Notes under the pieces: model-generated
What the model was told of the DNA's origin: nothing
What the model saw: only the letters and a program-made list of their open reading frames with translations
Databases searched by the model: none
In this document: positions 51,026 to 53,437 of the stretch, one piece after another
Layout of the letters: each line of letters opens with the position of its first letter
Numbering within the stretch: the first letter of the stretch is position 1
Position numbers and translations under genes: made by a program
Assembly: GCF_015206995.1 (NCBI RefSeq)
Contig: NZ_JADEXR010000030.1
Span: forward strand, 1 to 53,437
Reading direction: 5' to 3'
DNA from: an aff. Roholtiella sp. LEGE 12411
GTDB taxonomy: Bacteria > Cyanobacteriota > Cyanobacteriia > Cyanobacteriales > Nostocaceae
DNA: 53,437 nucleotides

Positions 51026-51153
51026 TTGGACTGAATGGGGATGAAGTGACGTACCTACACCTCCTGAGTACAGGTAAGTGTAGGCTTCTCAAAGACTCCT
51101 CATTGAGGACATAGTTTGAGCTTTGTGCCCCCAAAAAAGCATTCCTAGCCTTT

Positions 51154-52329
51154 TTAATATTCTGGAACTGACGAATCGACTTCCCGACTCCAAGCGGTAA
51201 TTCCGCCTTTGACATTCGTACCCACAACCCCAGCTTCCTTGAGAATGCCGAGGGCTTTCGCCGATCGCCCGCCCATCTTACAATGAGCAATTAAGCGATG
51301 ACCATTGAGTATTTCTTTGACTTTGGCAACACCATTACCGTTTTCAATATCTGGTAAGGGCACTAACACTGAACCAGGAATCTTCGCAATGTCATACTCA
51401 TTGGGGTTGCGGACATCCAGAAGTACAAAATCTTTTGCACCACTATCGAGCAATTCCTTTAATTCCTTGACGGTCATTTCTTGAATTTCCATCTGCTGTT
51501 TCGCCTCCTCTGCCTTAGCTTGTGGGATACCGCAGAATTGTTCGTAGTCTATCAGCTTTTCAATCACTGGGCGGATGGGATTGGGCCGCAGTTTCAACTC
51601 CCGGAATTTCATCTCTAGAGCATTATACAGCAGTAGTCGCCCGCTTAGGGTGTTACCCTGTCCCAAAACAATTTTGACAGTTTCTGTTGCTTGGATTACA
51701 CCAATAATCCCTGGCAAAATTCCCAGTACTCCACCTTCTGCACAAGAGGGAACCATTCCTGGTGGTGGTGGTTCTGGGTATAAATCACGATAATTCGGCC
51801 CACCTTCGTAGTTAAATACAGTAGCCTGCCCTTCAAAGCGGAAAATTGAACCGTACACGTTGGGCTTATTCAGCAATACGCAGGCGTCATTAACTAGATA
51901 CCTGGTGGGAAAGTTATCGGTGCCATCCACCACAATATCGTAAGGAGCGAGGATATCTAGAGCGTTTTCGGAAGTGAGACGAGTTTCGTATAAATCAACC
52001 TGACAATAGGGGTTAATCTCGTGAATGCGGTTTTTTGCCGATTCAATTTTGGGTTTACCCACCCAAGATGTACCGTGAATTACTTGGCGTTGCAGGTTGG
52101 AAGTATCGACAACATCGAAATCGACAATACCAATGCGTCCGATACCCGCCGCTGTAAGATATAAAAGCAGTGGCGCACCTAGTCCACCTGTACCGATACA
52201 CAATACACTGGCAGCTTTTAGGCGTTTTTGTCCTTCTAGTCCAACTTCCGGCAAAATCAAGTGCCGCGAGTAGCGTTCGTAATCGTCTTTTGTTAACTGA
52301 ATTTCATCCAGATTGGGATTGAGCGACAT
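51154..52329 (-). CDS. moeB: molybdopterin-synthase adenylyltransferase with rhodanese domain
   Basis: A 391-residue E1-like enzyme. Residues about 1-250 form the ThiF/MoeB fold with ATP loop CIGTGGLGAPLLLYLTAAGIGRIGIVDFDVVDTSNLQRQ, VVDGTDNFPTRYLVND and GVLGILPGIIGVIQATE. Residues about 285-390 form a rhodanese domain (VLLDVRNPNEYDIAKIPGSVLVP) with active Cys in HCKMGGRS. It adenylates the C-terminal Gly-Gly of sulfur-carrier proteins such as MoaD or ThiS, and the rhodanese delivers sulfur. The ATG at 52329 (MSLNPNLDE) is preferred over one four codons upstream. A JAMM peptidase gene precedes it on the same strand. Confidence 0.93.
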   Translation of the reverse strand: MSLNPNLDEIQLTKDDYERYSRHLILPEVGLEGQKRLKAASVLCIGTGGLGAPLLLYLTAAGIGRIGIVDFDVVDTSNLQRQVIHGTSWVGKPKIESAKNRIHEINPYCQVDLYETRLTSENALDILAPYDIVVDGTDNFPTRYLVNDACVLLNKPNVYGSIFRFEGQATVFNYEGGPNYRDLYPEPPPPGMVPSCAEGGVLGILPGIIGVIQATETVKIVLGQGNTLSGRLLLYNALEMKFRELKLRPNPIRPVIEKLIDYEQFCGIPQAKAEEAKQQMEIQEMTVKELKELLDSGAKDFVLLDVRNPNEYDIAKIPGSVLVPLPDIENGNGVAKVKEILNGHRLIAHCKMGGRSAKALGILKEAGVVGTNVKGGITAWSREVDSSVPEY

Positions 52330-52341
52330 ACCGTGTACCAA

Positions 52342-52714
52342 CAGTTCTAAGGTTTAGTCTAGTAATTTTAGTATTAAAGTAGTAGCTTTAGGTTAGCGAT
52401 TTTAGCCGCTTCTTTAGATTTTTATTTGGATAGTAATATTTTAGTCTACGGAGAAGCACTTTTTTAATTCGAGACTATAGAATCTGCTTTGGATGTCTAG
52501 TGATCGAATCAATTGTTAAACAACCGAGCAACGTATATCGATAAATATTTTTTGGCAAACTTCCTCATTATAAATAATGTCTCAACTTCGGTAACGAACC
52601 GAGTGCAATTGTAGAAGTTAATTAATAAATTCCATTTTCATTTTATGTTGATTTTTGTAGAAAGTTGAAGTAAAAACTATGAAAACAAGGTGAATATGTA
52701 AGCTGTATTCTTAG
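52342..52714. other. gap between moeB and the JAMM gene
   Basis: About 370 AT-rich bases, no gene recognised and no terminator of good form. It contains several TATTAAA/TTAATT runs suited to a promoter for moeB. If the JAMM and moeB genes are co-transcribed, the leader is long. Confidence 0.4.
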
Positions 52715-53206
52715 TCAAAGTAGTTTATGATCAAAATCATTTGATTCAGGTCTGGTTATTGACTCTGGTTGGAACTGATGACTATTATCAAGACTCCAGC
52801 TTTTGAGTTCCCCAGCCTTACCATTCTGAACGGAAACTATTATATATGAGTATCCTTGCCAAGCATATAGGCGATCGCATTCTGAAGGTATGGCAGGATG
52901 ATCGGGATGGGAGTGATAAATTCCAATAATGTTCAATGAGCGATCGCGTGCCTCTTTTTGTGCTTGTAACATAACTTGGGGTGCGATCGCATATTGTCGC
53001 CTTTTACTTTCTGCTGTGTGTGTACCTGGAAAATCAGCCGCCTCTGTACTCCAGGCATTTTCTGTTGGCATTACTTCAACTACAGTTTTACTCTCACTAG
53101 TCTCACTAGCCAGATAGCCGAAAATTATACCACAGCACTCATCAGGATATATGTTTTCAGCATGGGCGCGGATAGTTTGCAAATGTTCTTGACTTAGTTT
53201 AATCAT
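52715..53206 (-). CDS. JAMM/MPN metallopeptidase (M67 family)
   Basis: A 163-residue JAB1/MPN-type zinc peptidase. Metal and catalytic residues are all visible: Glu23 (YPDECCGIIFG), His98 and His100 (YHSHPDHPAIPSECD), and Asp111. Prokaryotic JAMM proteins trim or release the C-terminus of ubiquitin-like sulfur carriers, and with a MoeB/E1 neighbour that role is likely here. The ATG at 53206 (MIKLSQEH) has AGGAA upstream and matches the family start; an upstream in-frame ATG at 53230 would add eight residues. No carrier-protein gene is inside the window. Confidence 0.9.
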   Translation of the reverse strand: MIKLSQEHLQTIRAHAENIYPDECCGIIFGYLASETSESKTVVEVMPTENAWSTEAADFPGTHTAESKRRQYAIAPQVMLQAQKEARDRSLNIIGIYHSHPDHPAIPSECDRLYAWQGYSYIIVSVQNGKAGELKSWSLDNSHQFQPESITRPESNDFDHKLL

Positions 53207-53247
53207 GTCTGCATTCCTAATTTTAGTCATATCTGTGCTTGTTTTAA

Positions 53248-53268
53248 TTGAGTAGACTACAGCAAATA
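53248..53268. repeat. 21-bp repeat shared with 13482-13502
   Basis: TTGAGTAGACTACAGCAAATA here is the exact reverse complement of 13482-13502. Both copies stand next to gene starts or ends in non-coding DNA. It is a fragment of a dispersed cyanobacterial repeat. Confidence 0.75.
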
Positions 53269-53400
53269 GTTCGCCCTAGTATTGCAAGCCAGTCTATTGT
53301 GGCCTATTCGTAGTTTTTGTCCTCAGACATCGCTCTTAATTGATATAGAGCTAGTATTTGATTTCTGAAAAAAATTCAGTACATCTTTATTACTTCTTCT

Positions 53401-53421
53401 CCATGCCCCATGCCCCATGCC
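53401..53421. repeat. GCCCCAT short tandem repeat at the contig edge
   Basis: Three ATGCCCC heptamers (the inverse of the GGGGCAT repeats at 7363 and 39897) directly precede the adapter bases. The assembly probably stopped in this repeat. Confidence 0.75.
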
Positions 53422-53437
53422 CTGTCTCTTATACACA
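53422..53437. other. Nextera/Tn5 mosaic-end adapter residue
   Basis: The final 16 bases, CTGTCTCTTATACACA, equal the first 16 of the 19-bp Tn5 mosaic end used in transposase-based library kits. They sit exactly at the right edge, so they are untrimmed adapter, not genomic sequence. Confidence 0.93.

Overview
The window looks like a draft-genome contig end from a filamentous, heterocyst-forming cyanobacterium (Nostocales, Nostoc-like). The evidence is the dense scatter of GCGATCGC (HIP1) palindromes, short tandem repeats and small palindromic repeats, plus genes typical of the group: lrtA-type hibernation factor, a Mo-nitrogenase C-terminal-domain protein, a TftA-like hormogonium amidase, a PAP/fibrillin protein, GUN4, and the cyanobacterial TCA bypass pair. 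The last 16 bases match the Nextera/Tn5 mosaic end, so the right edge carries untrimmed adapter.

Layout. 1-5.3 kb: a clipped N-terminus, a C-terminal relic of an IscB-type RNA-guided nuclease with a right-end-like hairpin, an MsbA-type ABC exporter, a collapsed GNAT duplicate beside an intact GNAT, a structured non-coding locus with the same end motif, and a seven-unit TPR protein. 5.4-11.9 kb: a quinone-oxidoreductase-like MDR enzyme, an orphan gene, lrtA/hpf, lipB, and a divergent amino-acid ABC system of the BgtA/BgtB kind (ATPase; binding protein fused to permease). 11.9-14.4 kb: an IS5 relic that truncates a WG-repeat protein, a DUF427 protein and a gene fragment. 15-24.8 kb: an envelope or polysaccharide region with two tandem GT39-type membrane glycosyltransferases, a Uma2 nuclease, a BcsA/GT2-PilZ synthase, a DUF4079 membrane protein and a large pentapeptide-repeat membrane protein.

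24.7-33.1 kb: a second MDR oxidoreductase, a Phd/RelE-type toxin-antitoxin pair, an arsenosugar operon (arsM, a PiT phosphate transporter, arsS), an OmpR-family regulator, a Mo-nitrogenase C-terminal protein, a GNAT, a small hydrophilic protein and tRNA-Ala(GGC). 33.4-43.1 kb: TftA-like amidase, a DUF433/DUF5615 toxin-antitoxin locus whose toxin gene is split by a 138-bp MITE, dnaG, succinate-semialdehyde dehydrogenase next to 2-oxoglutarate decarboxylase (together closing the TCA cycle from 2-oxoglutarate to succinate), a small coiled-coil protein and a fibrillin.

43.8-53.4 kb: an accessory region with a LamG-linker-patatin phospholipase followed by a glycine-rich membrane protein (a candidate conflict or membrane-damage module), relics of an NRPS with a Uma2 gene between them, a long coiled-coil protein ending in GUN4, an unknown small protein, then MoeB-rhodanese and a JAMM peptidase, an E1/JAB-like sulfur-carrier pair.

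Two MITE families shape the window: a 129-149 bp element with TATAG...CTATA ends (three copies and one solo end), and a 128-138 bp element with AGGACTTACGCA ends and, at three of four copies, exact 5-bp target duplications. Gene decay (iscB, GNAT copy, IS5, WG protein, NRPS, DUF5615) is a recurring theme. All functions are from reading protein motifs by eye; no database search was run.
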